12,499 nt of DNA from an uncultured Rhodanobacter sp. (GCA_903827735.1 CAIKJM010000485.1:1-12499); one strand, 5' to 3'; shown: positions 1-7,676, counted from the first letter of the stretch. Numbers and translations: made by a program. Notes: generated by a model from the letters alone, not told the origin.

Positions 1-1
1 A

Positions 2-181
2 TCACCCGAGCTTTATAAGACCCTAATCGTCGATCGGAACAAGGCCTGGGCGACAAAAATCGCGGCCTTGCTGCAGCATCCGGGCACCGTCTTCATCGCC
101 GTCGGTGCCGCGCATCTGGCGGGCCCGGACAGCGTGCAGGCTCAGCTCGCCAGATTGGGCATTGCCACGCAAACGCTCTGA
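2..181 (+). CDS. TraB/GumN family protein, C-terminal fragment (5' end outside window)
   Basis: The frame is open from the left edge to TGA at 179-181 and gives the last 59 residues of a protein. The tail contains the R-N-K-x-W segment followed by VFIAVGAAHLAGPDSV, which matches the conserved C-terminal end of TraB/GumN-type proteins (usually VGAGHLxGxxG). The family has conserved His/Glu residues and is thought to be metal-dependent and protease-like. Xanthomonad GumN homologues are usually exported, but the N-terminus is not visible here so localisation cannot be read. The second residue of the motif is Ala (GAAHL) instead of the commoner Gly. The gene converges on the lipoprotein gene ending at 210, with only 28 bases between the stops and no clear terminator. 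Assignment rests on one C-terminal motif. Confidence 0.75.
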   Translation, partial: SPELYKTLIVDRNKAWATKIAALLQHPGTVFIAVGAAHLAGPDSVQAQLARLGIATQTL

Positions 182-209
182 TGGCGCCTGCGGCGACGAT
201 CGCCGAGGC

Positions 210-740
210 TCAAAACGCTGCCTTGAGCTCGGTGGTGTGGATGCTGTTCTGGCCCACGCGAAGCGTGTATGAGTCCATCTTGCCGAGGTCCTTGTAGGAC
301 ACGCTCATGCTTTTGGTGACGCCATTTGGCTTTTTGCCACCGGTACTGCTCGCTTTCTTGCCGCCCGGCACGACGGCAGGGGGGGGCGGCGCAGCGCCAA
401 TCTCGAGGCTGTAAACGTGGCCCGGCTGCACGTCCTTGATATCGAACGAAAGCCAGTTGATATCCCTGCCGTTGGAAGCCACCACGCCGACGTGGTGCGC
501 TCCGGGCAAAACCCGCACCCACAACGTATTGCCACCGTTGTAATAGTTCCAGGTGTCCATGTCGTCGATGCGGGTGATGCCGCAGGTGTATCCGGCGACC
601 TCCGCGCACGCGAAAATGGCCGTGTCCGACAACGGATGCTGCTTGTCGGCATAGGCGATTTTCGGGTGCCTGTCGACGATCGAGGCGCAACCGACCAGCA
701 GCGCGCAAAACAAAACCGCGGTATTGCGTAGAGAGTGCAT
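210..740 (-). CDS. Small lipoprotein of unknown function
   Basis: This 176-residue protein starts at ATG 740, preceded by an AAGGCGAGG purine stretch. A short positive N-terminus (R5) and a hydrophobic run end in the lipobox L15-V16-G17-Cys18, so it should be cleaved before Cys18 and lipidated. Residue +2 is Ala, which is compatible with outer-membrane sorting. The middle (about 65-115) has two beta-rich stretches, NTLWVRVLPGAHHVGVVASN and a PGHVYSLEIG element, reminiscent of small PEGA-like or DUF2846-like beta domains in which a PGxHxV turn is common. That is a resemblance only. Residues 117-145 form a Pro/Gly/Lys linker encoded partly by a C8 homopolymer. The gene is divergent from parC and convergent with the TraB/GumN gene, so it is probably monocistronic. 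No function can be assigned. Confidence 0.8.
   Translation of the reverse strand: MHSLRNTAVLFCALLVGCASIVDRHPKIAYADKQHPLSDTAIFACAEVAGYTCGITRIDDMDTWNYYNGGNTLWVRVLPGAHHVGVVASNGRDINWLSFDIKDVQPGHVYSLEIGAAPPPPAVVPGGKKASSTGGKKPNGVTKSMSVSYKDLGKMDSYTLRVGQNSIHTTELKAAF
379..386. repeat. Homopolymer G8/C8 tract inside the lipoprotein gene
   Basis: Eight consecutive G on the + strand (C8 on the coding strand) encode the Pro run at residues 118-121 of the lipoprotein. Long poly-C tracts in surface protein genes can slip during replication and switch the frame. Eight is at the low end for phase variation, so this is a candidate site only. Confidence 0.6.
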
Positions 741-858
741 CGGCCTCGCCTTGGATTGCGATCGCGTCTATCCGCTCAATTCTAGCCTAACCGGCGCTTC
801 ATCTGGCACCATCGACCGGCTGCGTGCCCTGCCGCGTACTCCTGATTGAAACCAAGCC
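741..858. promoter_or_regulatory. Divergent intergenic region between lipoprotein and parC genes
   Basis: This 118-base gap must hold the start signals of both divergent genes. On the minus strand TAGAAT (complement of 779-784) is one mismatch from a sigma70 -10 box, about 40 bases before the lipoprotein ATG, but no convincing -35 lies 16-18 bases further up. No clear promoter is seen for parC. Confidence 0.35.
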
Positions 859-3099
859 ATGAACCTGCAAGCCAACTACGAACAGATCCCGCTCAAGGAA
901 TACGCCGAGCGGGCCTATCTCGACTATTCCATGTACGTGGTGTTGGACCGCGCCCTGCCCTTCGTCGGCGACGGCCTAAAGCCGGTACAGCGGCGCATCA
1001 TCTACGCGATGAGCGAGCTGGGCCTGGCGGCCACGGCGAAGCCGAAGAAGTCCGCCCGCACCATCGGCGACGTGATCGGTAAATTCCATCCGCACGGCGA
1101 TAGCTCCTGCTACGAAGCGATGGTGCTGATGGCCCAGCCGTTCTCGTATCGCTATCCGCTGGTCGACGGCCAGGGTAACTTCGGTTCGCCGGACGATCCG
1201 AAGAGCTTCGCCGCGATGCGCTACACCGAATCGCGCCTGAGCCCGATTGCGGAGGCGCTGCTGGGCGAGCTGGGCCAGGGTACGGTCGACTGGGTGCCGA
1301 ACTTCGACGGCACCATGGAAGAGCCCAGCTGGCTGCCTTCGCGCGTGCCGCACGTGCTGCTCAACGGATCGATGGGCATCGCCGTGGGCATGGCCACCGA
1401 CATCCCGCCGCACAATCTGCGCGAGCTGGCCAGCGCCTGCATCCGCCTGCTGGACGACCCCGACGCCACCGTGGCCGACCTGTTCGAGCACGTGCGCGGC
1501 CCAGACTACCCGACCGAGGCGGAGATCATCACCCCGCGCGCCGACCTGCTGACGATGTACCAGACCGGCGGCGGCTCAGTGCGCGCCCGCGCGGTGTACC
1601 AGCGCGAGGAAGGCAACGTCGTCATCACCGCGCTGCCGCACCAGGTCAGCCCGTCGAAGATCCTCGAGCAGATCGCCGCACAGATGCGCGCCAAAAAGCT
1701 GCCGATGATCGAGGATCTGCGCGACGAGTCCGATCATGAAAACCCGACCCGGCTGGTGATCGTGCCGCGCTCCAATCGCGTCGATGCCGACGAAATGATG
1801 CAGCACCTGTTCGCCACCACCGATCTGGAAAAGAGCTTCCGCGTCAATCTCAACATGATCGGCCTGGACGGCCGCCCGCAGGTCAAGGATCTCAAGCGCA
1901 TCCTCAGCGAATGGCTGGTGTTCCGCACCAGCACGGTCACGCGCCGGCTCGAGCATCGGCTGGCCAAGGTCGAGCGCCGCCTGCACCTGTTGGAAGGCCT
2001 GCGCATCGCGTATCTCAACCTCGATGAAGTGATCCGCATCGTGCGCACCGAGGACGAGCCCAAAGACGTGCTGATGGCGCGCTTCAAGCTCAGCGAGGAG
2101 CAGACCGACTATATTCTCGAAACCCGCTTGCGCCAGCTGGCCCGGCTCGAGGAGATGAAGATCACCGCCGAGCGCGACCAGCTCGAAGAGGAGCGTGCCA
2201 AGATCAACGTGCTGCTGAAATCGCCGGCCAAACTCAAGAGCCTGATCAAGGACGAGCTGCGCGCCGACGCCGCCAAGTTCGGCGACGACCGCCGCTCGCC
2301 GCTGGTGCAGCGCGGCGCCGCGCAGGCGCTGGACGAAAGCGCGCTGGTCGTCAGCGAGCCGGTCACCGTGGTGCTGAGCCAGAAAGGCTGGGCGCGCGCC
2401 GCCAAGGGCCACGACGTCGACGCCGAGGGTTTGAACTACCGCGACGGTGACGGCTTGCTGGCTTTCGTCAAGGCCCGCACCACCCAGCAGGTGGCGTTTA
2501 TCGATTCCACCGGCCGCAGCTATTCCACGCCGGCGCATACCCTGCCATCCGCGCGCGGCAATGGCGAACCGCTGACCGGACGCTTCAGCCCGGCGGGTGG
2601 CGCCAGCTTCGACGCGGTGATTGCCGGCGACAACGACACCCGCCTGATCATCGCCAGCGATTTCGGCTACGGTTTCGTCACCCGCTTCGAATCGCTCACC
2701 GGCCGCAACAAGGCCGGCAAGCAGATCATCAGCCTGACCGACAAGGCCAAGGTGCTGGCGCCGCAGATCAGCGCCGACCCCGCCCGCGACCGCGTTGTCG
2801 TGGTCACCACCGAAGGCCACCTGCTGATGTTCTCGGTGGCCGAGCTGCCCGAGCTGGACAAGGGCAAGGGCAACAAGCTGATCGAGATCCCGAAGGCTAA
2901 ACTCACCTCCGGCGACGAGCGCGTGGCCGGCGTGGCCGTGGTCAGTGAGGGCAAGGGTGAAGTCACCCTTTACGCAGGTCAGCGTAAACTCACGCTCAAG
3001 TGGTCGGATCTGGTCGAGTACGGCGGCAATCGCGCCACGCGTGGCGGCCTGCTGCCGCGAGGCCTGCGTCGGGTGGAAAGGATCGAGACCACCGGTTAA
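859..3099 (+). CDS. parC: DNA topoisomerase IV subunit A
   Basis: The 746-residue product is the ParC subunit, which with ParE decatenates daughter chromosomes and relaxes supercoils in the cytoplasm. Length matches E. coli ParC (752 aa) and colinear identity is high throughout as recalled. The catalytic tyrosine is Y122 in AAMRYTESRL. The quinolone-determining region HPHGDSSCYE gives Ser82 and Glu86 (E. coli Ser80/Glu84), the susceptible residues. ParC- rather than GyrA-type features include LGQGTVDWVPNFDGT, ATTDLEKS and the GLDGRP segment. The C-terminal pinwheel (from about residue 490) carries SQKGWARAAKGHD and STGRSY blades, and no GyrA-box (QRRGGKG) was seen. ATG 859 is chosen because the next residues (NLQANYEQIPLKEYAERAY) fit the ParC N-terminus. 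The Shine-Dalgarno sequence is poor. parE is not adjacent. Confidence 0.97.
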   Translation: MNLQANYEQIPLKEYAERAYLDYSMYVVLDRALPFVGDGLKPVQRRIIYAMSELGLAATAKPKKSARTIGDVIGKFHPHGDSSCYEAMVLMAQPFSYRYPLVDGQGNFGSPDDPKSFAAMRYTESRLSPIAEALLGELGQGTVDWVPNFDGTMEEPSWLPSRVPHVLLNGSMGIAVGMATDIPPHNLRELASACIRLLDDPDATVADLFEHVRGPDYPTEAEIITPRADLLTMYQTGGGSVRARAVYQREEGNVVITALPHQVSPSKILEQIAAQMRAKKLPMIEDLRDESDHENPTRLVIVPRSNRVDADEMMQHLFATTDLEKSFRVNLNMIGLDGRPQVKDLKRILSEWLVFRTSTVTRRLEHRLAKVERRLHLLEGLRIAYLNLDEVIRIVRTEDEPKDVLMARFKLSEEQTDYILETRLRQLARLEEMKITAERDQLEEERAKINVLLKSPAKLKSLIKDELRADAAKFGDDRRSPLVQRGAAQALDESALVVSEPVTVVLSQKGWARAAKGHDVDAEGLNYRDGDGLLAFVKARTTQQVAFIDSTGRSYSTPAHTLPSARGNGEPLTGRFSPAGGASFDAVIAGDNDTRLIIASDFGYGFVTRFESLTGRNKAGKQIISLTDKAKVLAPQISADPARDRVVVVTTEGHLLMFSVAELPELDKGKGNKLIEIPKAKLTSGDERVAGVAVVSEGKGEVTLYAGQRKLTLKWSDLVEYGGNRATRGGLLPRGLRRVERIETTG

Positions 3100-3105
3100 G
3101 CGGCA

Positions 3106-3126
3106 GCGGCAGGAACTTCCTGCCGC
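3106..3126 (+). terminator. Strong palindrome just after parC, candidate terminator
   Basis: Arms GCGGCAGGAA and TTCCTGCCGC flank a single central C, starting seven bases after the parC stop. A folded RNA would have an 8-bp GC-rich stem and a 5-base loop. The usual T-tract is missing: the next bases are GCCGCGGTTT. It may therefore be a weak terminator, an RNA 3'-end stabiliser or a protein-binding palindrome. Confidence 0.45.
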
Positions 3127-3201
3127 GCCGCGGTTTCCAACACGGACGTGTACACGTTTAGCCAGCCGGCGCGTTGTGCCCGTCATGCCCCCGGAGCTCG
3201 T

Positions 3202-3729
3202 ATGAACATCAAGCCATTACTCCTAGCCTCGGCCATCAGCGTGCTGGCGACTTCAGCGTGGGCGCAATCATCCACCCAGCCGCTCAACCTGAAGCTGCCG
3301 AACAATCTGCCAGCCTCCAGCAGCACGGCCTCAGCGCCCGCTTCTAGCGCCTCCTCGGCCGCCAGGCCGGCGCCGGCCAACGTGTCTGCGGCGGCCAATG
3401 CTGCCCGCAACGGCAGCGCCAACAACCCGCCGATCAGCACCACACCGGGCGTTTACTACGGCGATACCAGCGGCCGTCTGGGCAATACCGACACGACCGC
3501 CGACAGCCAGCGCTGCGACGACTCGACCTACGACAAGGCGCAGGTCCACGGGGCCGTCAGCACCGGCGTTGCCAGTGGCAGTCATATGGGCACGAGTACA
3601 TACGAAGGCGGCGAGATCAACGTGACCAAGGCCTTCGGCGACTGCGACCATCCAGGCGGCGGCATCAGTTTTTCGATCGGCGTGAACCAGACCAACTTCA
3701 GCGGCGGCCGTTACCGCGGCGGCTACTGA
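3202..3729 (+). CDS. Exported hypothetical protein, Ser/Ala-rich
   Basis: The 175-residue product starts at ATG 3202, chosen because GGAG at 3193-3196 sits five bases upstream and because it opens a textbook signal peptide (MNIKPLLLASAISVLATSAWA, cut before Gln). An in-frame upstream ATG at 3148 would bury this peptide. The mature protein begins with a low-complexity Ser/Ala/Pro/Asn linker (about 22-95), then a compact domain from about 98 with VYYGDTSG, two Cys (R-C-D-D and D-C-D-H) that may form a disulfide, and Gly-rich beta-like repeats (GAVSTGVASGSHMG, GGGISFSIGVNQTNF). It looks like a secreted or periplasmic protein of a family I associate with Xanthomonadales, with no known function. 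It lies 102 bases after parC, behind a palindrome, and is probably transcribed separately. Confidence 0.82.
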   Translation: MNIKPLLLASAISVLATSAWAQSSTQPLNLKLPNNLPASSSTASAPASSASSAARPAPANVSAAANAARNGSANNPPISTTPGVYYGDTSGRLGNTDTTADSQRCDDSTYDKAQVHGAVSTGVASGSHMGTSTYEGGEINVTKAFGDCDHPGGGISFSIGVNQTNFSGGRYRGGY

Positions 3730-3756
3730 TCGGGCCGGCCACAGGCAGCCGGCTGG

Positions 3757-4245
3757 CTACAGCCGGGTGAACGACCACGACTGCATGCGGCCGTCGCGAT
3801 ACGGCATCACGCCGTGGAACGGCCGGGAATCTTCATCGAACACTAGCGGCAGAAAATGCCGGTCGCCCTCCCACATCGGTAGCGACATCAGCTGATCACG
3901 CGCCACCCATTCCAGCGTGCCTTCGGCATTGCTTTCGAACGCGGTGCCGGCGTAGCCGTTGATCAGAAAAATAAAGCCCAGCCAGTCCTCACCGTTCTTA
4001 CCGAAGCCAGGCCAGTTCAGCGTGCCGCGCAGCTGCATCGATTCGCAGGTGATGCCGGCCTCCTCGAAAATCTCTCGGCGCATGCAAGCGGCGATATCCT
4101 CGCCCGGCTCCATCTTGCCGCCCAGGCCGTTGTACTTGCCCAGGTGCTGATCGTCCGGCCGCGCGTTGCGGTGGATCATCAGCACCTTGCGGCGATCCGG
4201 CGAGAGCACATAGCCCAGCGTGGCTACGATCGGGGTGTAAGGCAT
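3757..4245 (-). CDS. Nudix hydrolase (MutT/MTH1-like)
   Basis: A complete Nudix box spans residues 43-65 (numbering from ATG 4245): Gly43, Glu49, Arg57-Glu58, Glu61-Glu62, Gly64-Ile65, within GGKMEPGEDIAACMRREI. These residues bind the divalent metal that supports hydrolysis of a nucleoside-diphosphate-linked compound. The preceding KYNGLGG and the PGFGKNGEDWLGF region resemble 8-oxo-dGTP/oxidised-purine-nucleotide hydrolases of the MTH1-like group, so nucleotide-pool cleaning is plausible. Substrate cannot be fixed from sequence. Start is uncertain: the frame is open to GTG 4287, with ATG at 4257 and 4245, and none has a good Shine-Dalgarno sequence. ATG 4245 is preferred because MPYTPIVATLGYVL looks like the family's usual N-terminus. 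It is convergent with the gene ending at 3729 and divergent from the glycosidase-like lipoprotein gene. Confidence 0.9.
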   Translation of the reverse strand: MPYTPIVATLGYVLSPDRRKVLMIHRNARPDDQHLGKYNGLGGKMEPGEDIAACMRREIFEEAGITCESMQLRGTLNWPGFGKNGEDWLGFIFLINGYAGTAFESNAEGTLEWVARDQLMSLPMWEGDRHFLPLVFDEDSRPFHGVMPYRDGRMQSWSFTRL

Positions 4246-4366
4246 GGGCAGCGCCATCGGCAAAACATCGAGTTTAACGGCAGACACGGCGCCACGCCGC
4301 AGCCAGCGCTGAATGACCGACGTCGTCAGACTTGCGCTGACCCTGCCGGCCGGCGACCATCGGAGG

Positions 4367-5188
4367 ATGCGTTATCTGCCCTCGTCTTTTTTAGCCAACT
4401 CGTCGATCTGCCGGCGCTTGCTGCGCTGGGGGCTGTTCTCCCTGCTTCTGGCCAACCTGCTCGGCTGCACGTCGCCTGCGCAAGCCGTCGACAGCAGTGA
4501 GCTGGCGTTCGATGGGCAGACTTATCGCGTCGTGCACATCGATCTGAAGCGTGAAAAGCTCAGCCTGCACTGGCGCGACCCGCAAACCGCGCAGCCGTTC
4601 GGCAGCATTGAAGCGCTGCGCCAATGGGGTGAGGCGCACGGGCAGCGGCTGCTGTTCGCCGCCAACGCCGGCATTTACGACAAGCAGTCGGCCCCGCTCG
4701 GGCTGTACGTGGAAAACGGCAAGACGGTCGTGCCGCTGAATCTCAATCATGGCAACCCGGCGTCGGGCAATTTCTCGCTGCTACCCAACGGCGTGTTCGC
4801 GATTTATCCCGACGGCCACGCGGCCGTGCGCACCAGCAGCGACTTCAAGGCCGATGCGCAGCCGGCCCTTTGGGCCAGCCAGTCCGGCCCCATGCTGCTG
4901 ATCGACGGCAAGCTCAACGAGCAGTTCATCGACGCCTCCGACAGCATGAAGTGGCGCAGCGGCGTCTGCGTCAAGACGCCCAGCGAAGTCATTTTCGCGG
5001 TGAGCGAGACACCGGTGAACTTCCACACGTTTGGACGTCTATTTCGCGACGAATTGGGCTGCCGCGACGCGCTATACCTGGACGGCAGCATTTCGCAGAT
5101 CTACGTCGATGGCAACGGTTATGCCGGTGCGCCGAACATCATGGTGAAGCCGTACGCAGGTATCTTCGCCGTGTTTGTCGCGCAATGA
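4367..5188 (+). CDS. NAGPA/DUF2233-type phosphodiester glycosidase family lipoprotein
   Basis: With start ATG 4367 the product has 273 residues. A basic stretch (RRLLRWG, 16-22) and a hydrophobic segment end in the lipobox L31-L32-G33-Cys34, so it is probably lipidated. The body fits the phosphodiester glycosidase fold (NAGPA domain, DUF2233): FAANAGIYD (98-105), PLGLYVENGK, the SGPMLLIDGK segment and RSGVCV (198-202). Near the end comes YLDGS (237-241), matching the conserved LDGGGS-type motif. Characterised relatives hydrolyse N-acetylglucosamine phosphodiesters; the substrate here is unknown but should be periplasmic or at the envelope. Start is ambiguous: GGAGG at 4362-4366 touches the ATG with no spacer, while the frame is open to ATG 4313, which lacks an SD. 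The stop overlaps the next start (ATGA, 5185-5188), implying translational coupling with the acylase. Confidence 0.85.
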   Translation: MRYLPSSFLANSSICRRLLRWGLFSLLLANLLGCTSPAQAVDSSELAFDGQTYRVVHIDLKREKLSLHWRDPQTAQPFGSIEALRQWGEAHGQRLLFAANAGIYDKQSAPLGLYVENGKTVVPLNLNHGNPASGNFSLLPNGVFAIYPDGHAAVRTSSDFKADAQPALWASQSGPMLLIDGKLNEQFIDASDSMKWRSGVCVKTPSEVIFAVSETPVNFHTFGRLFRDELGCRDALYLDGSISQIYVDGNGYAGAPNIMVKPYAGIFAVFVAQ

Positions 5189-7602
5189 GGTCGCTGCCCA
5201 GACACATCGTGCGCAGCCTGCTGGTCGCAATCGTCGTCCTGCTGCTGCTCGCGGGTATCGGCGGCTGGTGGCTGCTGGCCGGGAGCCGCGCGAGGCTGGA
5301 TGGTGACCGATCATTTCCCGGCCTGAGCGCCAGGGTCAGCGTCAGCCGCGACACGCTCGGCACCGTAACCATCGAGGGCACCAACCGCAACGACATAACC
5401 TTCGCGCTGGGCTATGTGCATGCGCAGGAGCGCTTCTTCGAGATGGACCTGATGCGCCGCCTGCCGGCCGGCGAACTGGCCGAACTGGTCGGACCGGCCG
5501 CGCTGCCGACCGATCTCAATCATCGCCGCCATCGACTGCGCGCGGTGGTCGAGACCGCCTACGCCCAGCTGCCGCCGGAGCAGAAGCATCAGCTCGACCG
5601 CTACCGCGACGGCGTCAACGCCGGCCTCGCCGACCTGCGCGTGCGGCCGTGGGAATACCTGCTGCTGAACAGCCGGCCGCGGCCGTGGCGCTCGGAAGAC
5701 AGCGCGCTGGTGATCGCCGCGATGTACCTGGATTTGAACGGCGACGGCCGCAACGAACGCGAGCTGCGGCTGGCGCAGATGCGTGCGGTGCTGCCCGGCC
5801 CACTGGTGGACTTTCTGATCGCACCCGATCCGGACTGGGAAGCACCGCTGGACAATCAGCTGTCGCCGCGCGCGGCTATTCCAGCTGCCGATGTGTTCGA
5901 TCTGAATCATCTTGCCACCGTCGCTACACCGGCCCATCTCACGGCCGCCCTGCTGCCGGCGCTCGACGCACCGCGTCCGGGCAGTAATAGCTTTGCCGTG
6001 GCGGGCTCGCTAACCGACACCGGCGCCGCAATGGTCGCTAACGACATGCATCTGGGCCTGCGCGTGCCGAATATCTGGTTTCGCGCACGGCTGCGCTATC
6101 CCGACGCCAGCGCGCCGAACGGCGAGCGCGATATCAACGGCGTCACCCTGCCCGGCACGCCGGCGATGATCGTTGGCTCCAACGGCCAGATCGCCTGGGG
6201 TTTCACCAACAGCTACGGCGACTGGCTGGACTGGGTCCGCGTGCAGCGTGATCCTGCCAACCCAACGCGCTATAAGGTGCCCGAAGGCTGGGCCAACATC
6301 GAAGCGCATGACGAACACATTCACGTCAAAGGCAAACCCGACACCGTGCTGAAAGTCGAGGACACGCGGTGGGGCCCGATCATGGCCAGCGACATCGACG
6401 GCACGCCGCTGGCGCTGGCGTGGATCGCCGACCAGCCCCGCGCGTACAACGTCGAGCTGATGCAGCTCGAACAGACAAGCAGCGCCAACGCGGCACTCGA
6501 TCTCGCGCCGCAGTTCGGCATGCCACCACAGAATTTTGTGGTGGCCGACAGCACCGGGCATATCGGCTGGACGCTGGCCGGCAACAGCATTCCGCTGCGC
6601 GCCAATATCGATCCCCTGCGGCCATCGGACTGGTCGAAGCCCGGCAGAGGCTGGCTGGGCTGGGCCGCGCCGTCGCAATACCCGCGCATCGAAGATCCTG
6701 CCGACGCGCGACTGTGGACGGCCAACAATCGCACCGTCGGCAGCGATGCGCTGGCCCTGCTCGGCAACGGCGGCCACGATCTGGGCGCACGCGCGCAGCA
6801 GATTCGCGACGACCTGCGCGCGCAAACCAAATTCGCACCGAACAACCTGCTCGACGTGCAGCTGGACAACCGCGCCGTGCTGCTCACGCCCTGGCAGCAG
6901 CTGCTGCAAAAGACGCTGGCCGATACACAAGACCCTTCGCTGCAAACGCTGCGGCAGCTCACCGCCAGCTGGCGCGGCCGCGCCGACATCGACAGCGTCG
7001 ACTATCGCCTCGTGCGCGCCTTCCGCACGCAGGTCACCGAAGCGGTGCTGTCCCCCTTCGTCGCACGGATAAAAACGCGCTACGCCGACTTCACCTGGCC
7101 GGCCGAAAACGCGGCCGAGGGTGCGGTCTGGAATCTGATCAGCACACAGCCGCAGAATCTGCTTGATCCGCAGTACCGCGACTGGCACGCGCTGATTGTC
7201 GCTGCCGCAGCACACGTCGCCAACGAACTTGGTCAACAGCCCGGCGGCCTCGCCGCACGCACCTGGGGCGAAAAGAATCGCGGCGCCATCCGGCACCCGC
7301 TTTCCATCGCGTTGCCCCAGTGGCTGGCGCGTCGGCTCGACATGCCCGACCAGCCGCTGCCCGGCGACAACAACATGCCGCGCGTGGCCGCGCCCGGCTT
7401 CGGCGCCTCCGAACGGTTCGACGTGGCGCCAGGCCACGAAGCCCAGGGCATTCTCGACATGCCGGGCGGCCAGAGCGACAACCCGCTGTCACCCTTTTAC
7501 GGCGCCGGCCACGAAGACTGGGTCAACGGCGAACCGACGCCGCTGCTGCCTGGCCCCACGCAGCACAGCCTGGTGCTCGAGCCAACCGGCAGCGGAGGAT
7601 AA
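5185..7602 (+). CDS. Penicillin/acyl-homoserine-lactone acylase family Ntn hydrolase
   Basis: The 805-residue precursor starts at ATG 5185, overlapping the upstream stop by ATGA; no SD is seen, so translation is probably coupled. Residues about 12-32 are a hydrophobic N-terminal anchor or uncleaved signal. The alpha part shows the family's RDTLGT (55-60) and GYVHAQERFFEMDLMRR (76-92). Autoproteolysis should occur at Gly266/Ser267 in GSNSFAVAG, freeing Ser267 as catalytic nucleophile of a 539-residue beta chain. His289 in NDMHL falls at beta position 23, as in AHL-acylase-like members, where E. coli penicillin G acylase has Gln. N514-N515 in TANNRT is the likely oxyanion Asn. Family members cleave amide bonds of N-acylated compounds in the periplasm (penicillins, AHL signals, lipopeptides, N-acyl amino acids); the actual substrate is unknown. 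Length is normal and all key residues are present. Confidence 0.93.
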   Translation: MRSLPRHIVRSLLVAIVVLLLLAGIGGWWLLAGSRARLDGDRSFPGLSARVSVSRDTLGTVTIEGTNRNDITFALGYVHAQERFFEMDLMRRLPAGELAELVGPAALPTDLNHRRHRLRAVVETAYAQLPPEQKHQLDRYRDGVNAGLADLRVRPWEYLLLNSRPRPWRSEDSALVIAAMYLDLNGDGRNERELRLAQMRAVLPGPLVDFLIAPDPDWEAPLDNQLSPRAAIPAADVFDLNHLATVATPAHLTAALLPALDAPRPGSNSFAVAGSLTDTGAAMVANDMHLGLRVPNIWFRARLRYPDASAPNGERDINGVTLPGTPAMIVGSNGQIAWGFTNSYGDWLDWVRVQRDPANPTRYKVPEGWANIEAHDEHIHVKGKPDTVLKVEDTRWGPIMASDIDGTPLALAWIADQPRAYNVELMQLEQTSSANAALDLAPQFGMPPQNFVVADSTGHIGWTLAGNSIPLRANIDPLRPSDWSKPGRGWLGWAAPSQYPRIEDPADARLWTANNRTVGSDALALLGNGGHDLGARAQQIRDDLRAQTKFAPNNLLDVQLDNRAVLLTPWQQLLQKTLADTQDPSLQTLRQLTASWRGRADIDSVDYRLVRAFRTQVTEAVLSPFVARIKTRYADFTWPAENAAEGAVWNLISTQPQNLLDPQYRDWHALIVAAAAHVANELGQQPGGLAARTWGEKNRGAIRHPLSIALPQWLARRLDMPDQPLPGDNNMPRVAAPGFGASERFDVAPGHEAQGILDMPGGQSDNPLSPFYGAGHEDWVNGEPTPLLPGPTQHSLVLEPTGSGG

Positions 7603-7608
7603 TGAAGT

Positions 7609-7628
7609 GACAGCACGCGCCGTCTTTT
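7609..7628 (+). terminator. Weak intrinsic terminator candidate after the acylase gene
   Basis: GACAGC (7609-7614), a four-base loop and GCCGTC (7619-7624) form a six-pair stem with one A-C mismatch, followed directly by TTTT (7625-7628), six bases after the acylase stop. Placement is right, but the stem is short and the T-run minimal. Confidence 0.35.
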
Positions 7629-7676
7629 GGCCGATCGCAGACATGCAATAAACAGCCGCCGACGGCAAACTTCTCA

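Noticed and set aside
1099..1116. Quinolone-resistance substitution in parC
   Set aside because: The codons for Ser82 and Glu86 give the susceptible residues, so no resistance change is present at these sites.
1576..3186. A 536-codon open frame on the minus strand opposite parC
   Set aside because: It mirrors parC, which is confirmed by strong family identity. Long antisense frames are expected in high-GC coding DNA, and its His/Gln/Ala-rich translation shows no domain.
3730..3756. GGCCGGCC and repeated GCCGGC between the convergent genes as a bidirectional terminator
   Set aside because: The elements are short self-complementary GC words with no T-runs; they do not define a clear stem.
6010..7437. 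A 475-codon open frame on the minus strand opposite the acylase gene
   Set aside because: Same shadow effect; the + strand gene has all catalytic motifs of its family.
7602..7610. GGAGG followed by ATG-AAG-TGA right after the acylase stop
   Set aside because: A two-codon frame; the GGAGG is simply the acylase's own last codons (Ser-Gly-Gly).
7627..7651. TTGGCC and CAATAA as a promoter for the small ORF and protease gene
   Set aside because: Spacing is only about 13 bases and both boxes match poorly.
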